Position numbers and translations under genes: made by a program. From positions 1 through 64,000 of the forward strand of contig JAVBOW010000005.1 in NCBI GenBank assembly GCA_031550125.1: DNA of 64,000 nucleotides. The letters run 5' to 3'. The notes beneath the pieces are model-generated. The model did not search any database, was not told the origin of the DNA, and worked only from the letters and a program-made list of their open reading frames with translations. Numbering within the stretch: position 1 is the first letter of the stretch; each line of letters starts with the position of its first letter. This document shows, one piece after another, positions 51,446 through 61,796 of the stretch. The stretch is from JAVBOW01 sp031550125 (lineage in GTDB: Bacteria; Bacteroidota; Bacteroidia; Bacteroidales; Rikenellaceae).

Positions 51446-51455
51446 TTCCGTGTAC
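51426..51455 (+). terminator. Hairpin overlapping the SRPBCC gene stop
   Basis: TACACGGAATCAC (51426-51438) pairs with 51443-51455 around a 4-nt loop, so the stop codon is inside the stem. A second imperfect stem (AATCCGCC near 51479 with GGCGGATT near 51524) follows. Either may end transcription; no long T-run is seen. Confidence 0.55.
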
Positions 51456-51540
51456 GCTCGGTTTCCGTACGGGTTGAAAATCCGCCTGAACTTCAATGAA
51501 AACGCAGGCGTAGCTCAACTCCGGGCGGATTGGGCGGTTG

Positions 51541-51966
51541 TTACAGCCCGTCGTCGCTGCCTGCTCCTGCGTCATCGTCGGACGCATCTTTTGCCGGTTT
51601 GGCTTTGGGCGCCGCCTCGGGTTTGGAGCGGAGGGGTTTCTTGGCTACGCTCTCGTTGAACTTTTTCATCTGTTCGGGAGTGAGTATTTCGGCCAGTTGC
51701 TTTTTGGACTTTTCTATGGCGGCGTTTTTCTTTTTGCCGGCTTCTTTTTGGTCCAGCGATTTATTTGCGGTCACGGCGTCGATGGCGGTCATGCGTTCCG
51801 TGATGATCTCCTGGAATTTAGGCGTTTGCTCGGCTGTGAGGCCAATCTCTTTTTTGAAGCGTTTTACGGCGTTTTTGGCTACTTGTTCGGGGGTCGCCAG
51901 AGGCTCCTGCGCCCAGAGGCCGGCGCACATGATCACTGCCAGAAATGATAAAATGGTCTTTTTCAT
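51541..51966 (-). CDS. Small exported helical protein
   Basis: A 141-residue protein with a signal peptide (MKKTILSFLAVIMCAGLWAQ). A charged, Lys/Glu/Ala-rich helical domain follows (KNAVKRFKKEIGLTAEQTPKFQEIITERMTAIDAV, split here), ending in a low-complexity tail of Asp and Ala. The LTAEQ..K..EI pattern recalls Spy/CpxP-like periplasmic chaperones. The start at 51966 was chosen for the signal peptide; the frame opens to 52095. Confidence 0.65.
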   Translation of the reverse strand: MKKTILSFLAVIMCAGLWAQEPLATPEQVAKNAVKRFKKEIGLTAEQTPKFQEIITERMTAIDAVTANKSLDQKEAGKKKNAAIEKSKKQLAEILTPEQMKKFNESVAKKPLRSKPEAAPKAKPAKDASDDDAGAGSDDGL

Positions 51967-52179
51967 TGTGGTTTGGTTTAATTTACGATTATCGTCCCCG
52001 TACTTCAACGGGCTAAAACTTCCCAAATGTATGAAATGTTTCGCCACGTTATTCACAACCCGTATGGAATATGTCTTAATTTTCCTTAAAACCATTCGGA
52101 GGTATTACAAAACATGAATCCAGGATGCTTGGGTCGGGAAATTCAGACAAACCGCCTATGGCATCCGGTCATTTTATTT

Positions 52180-52212
52180 ATTTTCCAATAAATATTATTT
52201 CCATTGGAAAAT
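52180..52212. promoter_or_regulatory. Operator-like inverted repeat upstream of the thioredoxin operon
   Basis: ATTTTCCAAT at 52180-52189 is perfectly inverted at 52203-52212 with 13 nt between. It ends 6 bp before the -7 box TACCTTTG (52219-52226), overlapping the -33 region. The position and symmetry suit binding by the dimeric MarR regulator encoded in the operon, in which case the operon autoregulates. Confidence 0.65.
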
Positions 52213-52218
52213 AGTTTA

Positions 52219-52226
52219 TACCTTTG
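52219..52226 (+). promoter_or_regulatory. -7 box of the thioredoxin-MarR operon
   Basis: TACCTTTG at 52219-52226, 22 nt before the start codon. No TTG occurs at 19-21 nt upstream; that place is taken by the inverted repeat. Confidence 0.6.
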
Positions 52227-52248
52227 TCGGAAAAACAGACGCATAGTT

Positions 52249-52692
52249 ATGAAAAAGTTTGTTACGCTTATCCTTATAACGGGAGTCGTGTTCGCCGCAT
52301 GTGCGGGCAACGCGGCAAAAGACACCAAAATGACGACGATACAACTCACTAAGGCCGACTTTCTGGCGAAAGTTGCAGATTATGAAACCAATCCGCAGGA
52401 GTGGAAATATTTGGGCGACAGGCCCGCGCTGATAGATTTCTATGCCGACTGGTGCGGCCCCTGCAAGGCCGTCGCACCGGTGCTGGAAGAGCTGGCCGCC
52501 GAATATGGCGACAGTATTTATATCTATAAGGTGAACGTTGACAAAGAGCGCGACCTGGCCGCGCTGTTCGGCGTGCGGTCGATCCCCACGCTGCTGTTCA
52601 TTCCGATGGACGGCGATCCGCAGATTTCCCAGGGCGCGATGCCTAAAGCCTCGCTCAAGGAGGCCATAGACGAGGTGTTGCTTAATAAGTAG
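52249..52692 (+). CDS. Thioredoxin-family lipoprotein
   Basis: A 147-residue protein with a lipoprotein signal (lipobox near FAAC, Cys18), then a thioredoxin fold with WCGPCK at 68-73 and cis-Pro segment RSIPTLLFIP. It is likely an envelope-facing thiol reductase. First gene of a five-gene operon with MarR, an HMA-type protein, a CoA-disulfide reductase fusion and a DUF2867-like protein; 3 nt separate it from marR. The start at 52249 was chosen for the signal; the frame runs to 52204. Confidence 0.88.
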   Translation: MKKFVTLILITGVVFAACAGNAAKDTKMTTIQLTKADFLAKVADYETNPQEWKYLGDRPALIDFYADWCGPCKAVAPVLEELAAEYGDSIYIYKVNVDKERDLAALFGVRSIPTLLFIPMDGDPQISQGAMPKASLKEAIDEVLLNK

Positions 52693-52695
52693 GAT

Positions 52696-53052
52696 ATGGA
52701 AGCCGAATTATGCAGGATAAGGGACGTAATGCGCTCGATCAACGATTTCGAGGCGGCGTTCCAGACGCGCCACGGCATCGGGCTGAATGAAGGGATGCTG
52801 TTGTGCGCCATTGCCAAAGAGGGCGAATGTTGTTCGGGCGATGTGGCGGAGAAACTGGGCCTTACGGCTTCTAACGCTTCGAAGGTGATCGCTTCGGCCG
52901 AAAAGAAGGGGTTGATAGAACGGGCGCTCTGCACAAACGACAAGCGCAAGATGCTGTTCGTACTGACCGGGGCGGGAGCGGCGCTGCTCGAGTCGGTCAA
53001 ACATACTGCGGATGGGATATCTGATGTGATAGAAAAGATTAAACAGCTATGA
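52696..53052 (+). CDS. MarR-family transcriptional regulator
   Basis: A 118-residue winged-helix protein. Its DNA-binding region is CCSGDVAEKLGLTASNASKVIASAEKKGLIERA, split here, followed by the beta wing with KRKMLFVLTGAG. It is at the short end for MarR and lacks a long N-terminal dimerisation helix. It probably represses its own operon through the inverted repeat at 52180-52212; the signal may be oxidised thiol or persulfide, given the neighbours. It overlaps the HMA gene by 4 nt (ATGA-type). Confidence 0.88.
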   Translation: MEAELCRIRDVMRSINDFEAAFQTRHGIGLNEGMLLCAIAKEGECCSGDVAEKLGLTASNASKVIASAEKKGLIERALCTNDKRKMLFVLTGAGAALLESVKHTADGISDVIEKIKQL

Positions 53053-53332
53053 AGGCGACGATAAAAGTAGATAATATAAAATGCGGCGGGTGCGCCAATT
53101 CCATCCATAAGTCGCTCGCCTCCGTAAACGGGGTCTTCGGCGCCGACGTCGACTTGGAGGCCGGCGAGATCACCGTAGACCACACCGACGAGGTGACGCG
53201 TGTGCAACTGGCGGCAAAGCTGCTTTCGATGGGCTATCCCGAGCGAGGGTCGGTCAAGGGATTGCGGGCGGTGACGGCGGGAGCGCGCTCCTACGTCAGC
53301 TGCGCCGTCGGAAGGATAAATAAAAATAACAT

Positions 53333-53336
<4 letters not shown>
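53049..53336 (+). CDS. HMA (heavy-metal-associated) domain protein
   Basis: A 95-residue ferredoxin-like-fold protein with the metal motif IKCGGCANSI (Cys12 and Cys15) near the N-terminus, as in copper chaperones and MerP-like proteins. After about 68 residues it continues with a short tail containing a further Cys (SYVSCAVGR). It may carry copper or a thiol-bound species for the neighbouring enzymes. It overlaps both flanking genes by 4 nt. Confidence 0.82.
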
Positions 53337-55758
<2,422 letters not shown>

Positions 55759-55762
<4 letters not shown>

Positions 55763-56298
55763 TCCGTAAAGCGGATCAGCTTTATATGAAAATAAAGAAA
55801 TCTATAATCCCGACGAACAGTCTATGTCGAAATTATCTTCCGGCGGATTATACCGACGTGTTTGCCTGTAAAGTTCAACCGACAAAAGAGTTTACCCCTG
55901 ATGATATCATGGTCGGCTTTTGGACAGATTTTCCCGGTTGGGTAAATGCTCTTTTCAAACTGCGTAATTTTTTGGTAAAATTTGTCGGACTGAAAGGTTC
56001 TGACAATGACAACCTGAAAGAATTTGAAACCTGTATCCGTACAAGCGGCAGCAACGAATTGGCTTCTATTCCTGCCAAGAGCGACGATGAAACAGTATTA
56101 CTATTGACCGATAAACATCTTAGCGCCTATATGTCTGTGTTCATTGAAAAGAATAAGGACCACAAACGAATATCGGCCATCACCTTAGTGCATTTCAAAA
56201 ATAAACTCGGACGTGTTTACTTTTTTTTCATCCGGCCTTTTCATGGTTTGATTGTAAAAAGTTTGTTGAAAAGAGCAGCAATGAACTTAACAAAATAG
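55759..56298 (+). CDS. DUF2867-like protein
   Basis: A 179-residue protein with CRNYLPADYTDVFACKV, GWVNALFKLRNFLVKFVGLKG and SVFIEKNKD blocks resembling DUF2867, whose function is unknown. It has no signal peptide. The frame begins with ATGA overlap at 55759; Met10 at 55786 is an alternative start. Its codons are much more AT-rich (AAA, TTT, AAT common) than the fusion gene before it, which points to recent acquisition or a different origin. It is followed by a hairpin terminator at 56299-56328. Confidence 0.65.
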
Positions 56299-56335
56299 CA
56301 ATGGCCAGATTTTTAGGTCTGGCCGTTGTTTCTTC
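56299..56335 (+). terminator. Terminator of the sulfur-handling operon
   Basis: CAATGGCCAGA (56299-56309) pairs with TCTGGCCGTTG (56318-56328; one G-T pair), followed by TTTCTTCT. It lies immediately after the DUF2867-like stop and between it and the converging ccsBA gene. Confidence 0.75.
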
Positions 56336-56342
56336 TATTGGC

Positions 56343-58661
56343 TTAACGCCAACTCACGTTTAGATGACTTACTCTACTGCAATAATATTTTTTCACTCCT
56401 GCAGCCACGACCAAGGCGAGGGGCAGCAGTGCAAGCCATGCGGCGGAGGGAATGGATGTTTCACCGGCGTAGGAGTGCATGCCCCCGAGCAGGTAATTCA
56501 CACCGAAATAGGTCATCAGAACCGCATAGAATGCAACCACAGCGTAACTGTGGTAAAATAGCGGACGGCAAAACCGGCCGAGGCTCGCGCCGTGCAGTGG
56601 CAGCGCGTAGACCATCATCGTAATGAGCGCCCATACCTCTTTGGGGTCCCAACCCCAGTAGCGGCCCCACGACACGTTGGCCCAAACAGCGCCTATGAAG
56701 ATGCCCGCAGCCAGCAGGAACACTGCCGGATAGAGCAGCAGCCGACTGACCAGTTGCAGGTTTTCTGTCTGCGCAGCCGCCTTTTGCCCTGAGAATAGCC
56801 ACAACGACAGGGCGGCCATCCCATTAAGTGTCACGAACCCGAACAAGGCATACGATCCCATAATGAGCGATACATGGATGCTCAGCCACGTCGAGGCAAG
56901 CACCGGCATCAGAGGTGTGATCTGCGGATTCATCGCACCGAGGGCCGAGACCAACAGGGCGAAGCCCGAAAGGATAAAGCCCGAGGCAGTAATAAGGAAG
57001 AATTTCCGGCGGAATATGACCGTTATCAGCAGCACGCACCAGGCAATGAACATCATAGTCTCGTAACCGTTGCTCAAAGGAATGTGGCCTGCAATGTAAC
57101 CTCGCAGGACCAGGGCTACGGTAACGAACGCCAGCGAGTGTATAAGTTGGATCAGAAACAGTGCCTGCACCCACCGGTTGCGCCGCCCGGTAGCCATGCT
57201 CCAGTAGAAATAGAAAAACGCCAGCAGGCCGAAACAAAGGTTGAGCCGGTAGAGCATCGTGGCGAAATCCATTCGGTTATACCAAAGTTCGGCATTCAGT
57301 TTTGTTGGCGAAAGCAATTCCGCACCGCCCTGTCGCTGCTGGAACGCGTCGATCTTGCCTATGAGCGTTCCGACTTCGGCGTTATGCCCGGCCAGAAGCG
57401 CTTGATACATTAGCGGGAAGATACCTTTCACAAAGAGCGAGTCGCCGCGTGTCGCGCCCTGTATTGGATCGGCGGGCGAATACCACCGCAGGCCGTCCGG
57501 AGTTCGCAGGGGCAACAGGGGGAAATACTCCCCGGCCTGCAACATGGCGATCAGCTGCACCTTTTCGTCCGTCTCGGCGATTGCTTTGCGCAGTTTGTCT
57601 TCCCCGCGGTATCTGTGGGCAACGAGTTTGTAGTTGCGTTCTTGGTCGAAAAAGACGGTAAAGGGAGCCATCTCGCCCGCCCCGACAAGGCGGCGTACCT
57701 CGGCGCTTTTGATTCTCAGCATCGGCTCGTGCTGCCACTGCTCGGGGTAGAATATCCATCCGGCCAGCACCTGCTCGGCGGTGAATTCGCCCCAGCGGGG
57801 TTTGCCGCACAGTTTGAGCGTGAAGTCGCGGGCGAAAGTCTGTACGGGGGCGATGCGCCCGTCGTAGAGCATCTGCAACCGGCCGAAGGCGTCGGCCTGC
57901 TCACGCGTGAGGGTGGACGGGGCGGCCGACACTCCGCCGACGGTCAGAAACAGCAGCACGGCCGCCATACCCATCTTTTTGAAACGCGGGTCACGCAGCA
58001 ATCGGCGGAATCCTCCCTGCCGCGAAAAAAGCGTCCATAGCATAGAAATGCCAAGCAGGATGTACCCTGCATAGGTAATGGGAATACCCCACGGGTCGCG
58101 GTTGACCGAAAGTATGCTCCCGTGTCCGTCTTCATCGAACGAGGCCTGATATAAACGGTAGCCGCGGTAGAGCAGGATATTGTTCATCGAGATAATGCGC
58201 TGCGTGCGGGCCGTCCCCTCGGCTACCGTCACCCTGCTCACGTAATCGGCCGGGGCCTGCGTGCCTTTATAATATTCGGTTTCGAAGCTGTCCAACGTGA
58301 TCGTGAAAGGCAGCTTGCGTAAGTTTCCCTCGTCGAGTTGGAACTCCCCCGTGGAGATACCCTCATGCAGGTGTATGATGCCTTTTTCGGCCGTCAGGAA
58401 TGTCAGCAGCGCCCCCGCCAGGATCACTCCGAACGAGGCGTGCAGCAAAAACAACGGCCGGCGGCGGTGCAGCGACCGCCCGATGATCACTGCCATTGTG
58501 GCGGCGAACATCGCCCCCCACAGCGCTGCGAACCACCACGAATGGTAAACATACCGTGCCACGAAATCGCTCCCGTGGGCCCGTTCCACGAACGTGGCTA
58601 TCCCGAGGCAGACGATCATCAAACCGAAAAGGACAAAAGCGAGACGAGTCAGCAGGCGCAT
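56343..58661 (-). CDS. Cytochrome c biogenesis protein CcsBA (ResB-ResC fusion)
   Basis: A 772-residue membrane protein that exports heme and ligates it to apocytochrome c (system II). The N-terminal ResB-like part has four helices (about 8-30, 42-62, 72-92, 200-225) with a periplasmic domain. The C-terminal CcsA part has many helices and the tryptophan-rich heme motif WGRYWGWDPKEVW near 670. His residues in the last helices serve the heme. It is the last gene of the six-gene heme/iron operon; its partners are the c-type heme proteins encoded upstream. Confidence 0.92.
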   Translation of the reverse strand: MRLLTRLAFVLFGLMIVCLGIATFVERAHGSDFVARYVYHSWWFAALWGAMFAATMAVIIGRSLHRRRPLFLLHASFGVILAGALLTFLTAEKGIIHLHEGISTGEFQLDEGNLRKLPFTITLDSFETEYYKGTQAPADYVSRVTVAEGTARTQRIISMNNILLYRGYRLYQASFDEDGHGSILSVNRDPWGIPITYAGYILLGISMLWTLFSRQGGFRRLLRDPRFKKMGMAAVLLFLTVGGVSAAPSTLTREQADAFGRLQMLYDGRIAPVQTFARDFTLKLCGKPRWGEFTAEQVLAGWIFYPEQWQHEPMLRIKSAEVRRLVGAGEMAPFTVFFDQERNYKLVAHRYRGEDKLRKAIAETDEKVQLIAMLQAGEYFPLLPLRTPDGLRWYSPADPIQGATRGDSLFVKGIFPLMYQALLAGHNAEVGTLIGKIDAFQQRQGGAELLSPTKLNAELWYNRMDFATMLYRLNLCFGLLAFFYFYWSMATGRRNRWVQALFLIQLIHSLAFVTVALVLRGYIAGHIPLSNGYETMMFIAWCVLLITVIFRRKFFLITASGFILSGFALLVSALGAMNPQITPLMPVLASTWLSIHVSLIMGSYALFGFVTLNGMAALSLWLFSGQKAAAQTENLQLVSRLLLYPAVFLLAAGIFIGAVWANVSWGRYWGWDPKEVWALITMMVYALPLHGASLGRFCRPLFYHSYAVVAFYAVLMTYFGVNYLLGGMHSYAGETSIPSAAWLALLPLALVVAAGVKKYYCSRVSHLNVSWR

Positions 58662-58664
58662 GGA

Positions 58665-59813
58665 TCAGAACGGTTTGAAGGTGTGGTTCGTTTCCTGCTT
58701 AATGGCGATGCACTCGGTCTCTATCAGCCAACCTGGGCGGCACACCGGGGCGAGGGTTATCACTCCGGGAATATGCCCGAAACGCTCGCGGACGATGGCT
58801 TCCACCCTGCTGTAGTCGGCCGTGTCGCGCAGGTAGACGATCATCTGGGCGACGTCTTCCATCGCGGCGCCGGCCTCGGTGAGCAACGCCTCGATGTTCT
58901 CGAACATGCGGCGGGTCTGCGCCGCGATGTCGCCCGGGGCAACGATCTCGCCCCGGTTGTCGATGCTCGCCGTACCCGATATAAAAATATGGCTGCGGTC
59001 GCCATAAGCCACCCGCACGCCGCGCTCGAAGGTCACTCCGTACTCGTGGGTGGGGTTCAGGTGCGTAGGGGCGAGCAGGAATTGCTGCTGCCCGGGTTGC
59101 AGGCCGCGGATGGAGTAGGCATCCATCAGCACGCTCACGCGTGGGTCTGCCGAGCGTCCCTCGATACCGGTGCTGGTGATGTAGTGGGTCTGCTCCGTAA
59201 GACCGTGGATGCGGAAAAGTTCCTTGCGGGCCTCGACCACGCCTTTGTAATTCACATCGACATCCCTTACGAAAAACCACGTGCGGATGCAGTCGTCCGC
59301 GAGCCTGCAATACTCGCGATCCAGCTTATCCACATAGTGTTCCAGCAAAGTGTCGGTTTGAGCGTATGAATCGCCTTCCGGTGTACTCCGGCCGGCCGTC
59401 CACAGGTGGCGCAGGCCGTTATGGCCGACCGCAACCCCGTCGTCCGCGGCCGTGACTTCGACCCCTGAGCAGAGATAGACCCAAAGGGCGATCTTGCTGC
59501 CGTCCAGCGGGGGCTGTTGCACGATCGAGGTGGCGCACGGCGGATAGCTTTTTTCGCCTGCGAGCAGCACCTCGGCCTGGTTGGCGGCGTCGCTCAGGAA
59601 AAAACGCCTGAAAACGGGGCTGACCTCATGGCCCAGGTTCGAAAGCAGGTAAAAATAGGCGGAACGGATATTCTGCAACTGCTCTTCAAAAGTATCGTTC
59701 GTGTTGACGATATGCAGCACCGCGTTGTACTCACGCACGCCGCCTTCAGTTTCGAAGCAGCTTATTTCGATACGGATATTACTGAATACAAGTATCCTGT
59801 TTGAAAAACTCAT
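58665..59813 (-). CDS. Rid-superfamily (YjgF-like) protein with long N-terminal extension
   Basis: A 382-residue protein. The C-terminal ~160 residues have the YjgF/RidA pattern (FISGTASIDNRGEIVAPGDIAAQTRRMFENIEALLTEAGA, split here, then VIYLRDTADYSRVEAIVRERF), including the conserved Arg near VRERF. The N-terminal 200 residues form a second, divergent domain of the same fold (YFYLLSNLGHEVSPVFRRFFLSDAANQ). Two-domain Rid proteins of this length include FkbO/Hyg5-type chorismatases, so it may act on chorismate rather than on an enamine. The link to the heme operon is unclear. Confidence 0.72.
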   Translation of the reverse strand: MSFSNRILVFSNIRIEISCFETEGGVREYNAVLHIVNTNDTFEEQLQNIRSAYFYLLSNLGHEVSPVFRRFFLSDAANQAEVLLAGEKSYPPCATSIVQQPPLDGSKIALWVYLCSGVEVTAADDGVAVGHNGLRHLWTAGRSTPEGDSYAQTDTLLEHYVDKLDREYCRLADDCIRTWFFVRDVDVNYKGVVEARKELFRIHGLTEQTHYITSTGIEGRSADPRVSVLMDAYSIRGLQPGQQQFLLAPTHLNPTHEYGVTFERGVRVAYGDRSHIFISGTASIDNRGEIVAPGDIAAQTRRMFENIEALLTEAGAAMEDVAQMIVYLRDTADYSRVEAIVRERFGHIPGVITLAPVCRPGWLIETECIAIKQETNHTFKPF

Positions 59814-59819
59814 CGCATT

Positions 59820-60527
59820 TTAGTTATTGAGGCACCCGTCCGTGATCCACGAACGGAGCAGGTTCACGTCGTCCGGCTTAACCATTTCCGTGTGATCCTG
59901 CTCAAGCGCGTCTCGCTCGGTCATGGCCTTGATTATAAAACTATTGTCCGGATTGCCCGCTTCAGCGCGCATTAAATCGACCCCGGGCTTGCCGGAGAGT
60001 ACGCCCACCAGTCGCGCATAGCTGTCGGCAGGGGTCAGGCTCAGGTAGTACACCCTCGCACCCGCGCCGTTGCGGTGGCAAGTCGTGCATTTTGAGAACA
60101 GTTGTTGTTGCACTCGTCCGAAACCGTTGAGTTTTACGGTCTGCTCAGGCAGGGTAATTGTGGTGCTGCCCTGCCCGCCTATCGGGTGGGAGTAAAACGT
60201 GTGGACCAACTTGCGACTCTTGTCGATCACGGCGAGGGCCACATAGTCGGCCTGATCGGAGATATTCGAGAGGTTTGTCGCCACAGGCGCGCCCGCCGTG
60301 GCAGGTTCGCCGACATTGCGGAACGAGATCGGGTATTCGGTCCGCTCCTCGAACGAGGCGAAGACCAGGATATAATCTTCGCCGCCCGGAAACGCATCCA
60401 CACCCTCGAGGACGAACGACGCTTCGATGGTGCGTCCGGTCACCACCTCCTTTTTGGGATGGATGTCGCCGCTGTCACACGAGGCCATGGCCGCAAGGAC
60501 GAAAAGTATCGCAGAAATACGTTTCAT
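59820..60527 (-). CDS. Heme-binding lipoprotein
   Basis: A 235-residue lipoprotein (lipobox near MASC, Cys17). A beta-sandwich-like N-terminal half is followed by a single c-type heme motif CTTCH with downstream Met residues (KAMTERD, TEMVKP) that could be axial ligands. It probably carries electrons in the envelope. The C-terminal WITDGCLNN is common in such small cytochromes. It is followed by the Rid-like gene after 6 nt. Confidence 0.75.
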   Translation of the reverse strand: MKRISAILFVLAAMASCDSGDIHPKKEVVTGRTIEASFVLEGVDAFPGGEDYILVFASFEERTEYPISFRNVGEPATAGAPVATNLSNISDQADYVALAVIDKSRKLVHTFYSHPIGGQGSTTITLPEQTVKLNGFGRVQQQLFSKCTTCHRNGAGARVYYLSLTPADSYARLVGVLSGKPGVDLMRAEAGNPDNSFIIKAMTERDALEQDHTEMVKPDDVNLLRSWITDGCLNN

Positions 60528-60535
60528 ACTCCCGC

Positions 60536-61774
60536 TTAGAATGAAAATTGCATCATTACCGTCACCCCGTGCTGGGCCAGCCCCAGATCGTCGCGGTCGC
60601 GCGCGTCCTGGTTGTCATGTCCCCAGCGGCCGGTGTATTGGTACATGGCCTGCAGCTTGAGGTTCGAGCGCAGCGCATACCAGTTAAGACCCACGGCGGG
60701 CATGTTTATCGAGCCTGCCTCCGAAATCGAGTTGCGGTCCATAAAATCGTAGCGCAGGGCGGGTTGCAGCTTCCTGGTCACGAAATATCCCACCTGGGCA
60801 TAAGCGCCGAGGAAATTATACGGCTCATTGACATTGCGCTGGCGGGCGGTGAATTTCATATTCATCCAGTAGGCTTCCGCGCCCACATACCAGCGGTTGC
60901 AGAGCCAGGCGAATTCGGCGCCCACGCGCAGGTCGTTGCTCGATTCCCAGGAAGCCTCGACATTATAAGAGCCGGAGAGGGCGAAAAGCAATTTGTTATT
61001 GGCCAGGTCTGCCGGATCGCCCTGGTGTGCAGGCATCACACCCTTGGGCATAAAGGCCAGGCGGATGGCGTAGAGCAGCGAGGGAAGGCCCTTATAGTCG
61101 TCGCTCATGGTCTTTCTGGCAGCATTCACGTCGATGCCCGTGCCGTTGAACACGCCCAGGCGGTACTCCCACTTACCGTGCAACATGCCGTGGAGCTGCG
61201 CGCCCAGGTCGAAGCCCGTGGCGAAAGCGGGGTTTACGGAGTTTATCGACTCGTGGATGTTGACCGGCGTGGTAAGCGAGGCAGGAAGCGTAGGAAAGAG
61301 CGTTTCGCCCAAATTCACCAGGTAGGCCTGCGAGAAAGGGGTTTTGAATTTGCCCACCCTTACGCGCAACTGATCTTTCATGTTCACGTCGAACCATGCC
61401 TGTTGCAGTAACGCCCCGCCGCTTTTGGCCGCATTGAGCGCCAGGTTGAACGTCACGATATCGAACGCCTTGCCCGAAAAACCGAGGATGGCGTTCGTGG
61501 CCTCGAAGCCGCTGTTGGCCACACGGTCCTGATCCGCCAGGTCGATCCCTTCGTCATCGTAATAATTTAATTTGACTGAGGTCTGCACCAGCGTGTAAGG
61601 CTTGAAAAGAAAATCCCCGGCCTTTGACGAGAACGACACGCCTTGTTTGTCGTTCAGGTCGATCACCCCGCTGGAAATATACTTGTCGTCCACTTTGGGA
61701 GCCGGTTTGTCTGTTTGCGCATAAGCCGTCAGGGTACCCGTAAGAAAGGCGGCGATGTTGAAAAGAAGTTTCAT
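60536..61774 (-). CDS. Phosphate-selective-porin-like outer-membrane protein (OprO/OprP type)
   Basis: A 412-residue beta-barrel protein with a signal peptide (MKLLFNIAAFLTGTLTAYAQ). Beta strands begin with a GVSFSSKAGDFLFKPYTLVQTSVK region and end with a terminal Phe (VTVMMQFSF). Loops contain Asp/Asn-rich stretches. It resembles the porin O/P family and lets small substrates pass. The ATG at 61774 was chosen for the signal; the frame opens to 61828 inside the upstream gene. Confidence 0.82.
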   Translation of the reverse strand: MKLLFNIAAFLTGTLTAYAQTDKPAPKVDDKYISSGVIDLNDKQGVSFSSKAGDFLFKPYTLVQTSVKLNYYDDEGIDLADQDRVANSGFEATNAILGFSGKAFDIVTFNLALNAAKSGGALLQQAWFDVNMKDQLRVRVGKFKTPFSQAYLVNLGETLFPTLPASLTTPVNIHESINSVNPAFATGFDLGAQLHGMLHGKWEYRLGVFNGTGIDVNAARKTMSDDYKGLPSLLYAIRLAFMPKGVMPAHQGDPADLANNKLLFALSGSYNVEASWESSNDLRVGAEFAWLCNRWYVGAEAYWMNMKFTARQRNVNEPYNFLGAYAQVGYFVTRKLQPALRYDFMDRNSISEAGSINMPAVGLNWYALRSNLKLQAMYQYTGRWGHDNQDARDRDDLGLAQHGVTVMMQFSF

Positions 61775-61796
61775 ATAGGATCGTATTTTTTCGTTA

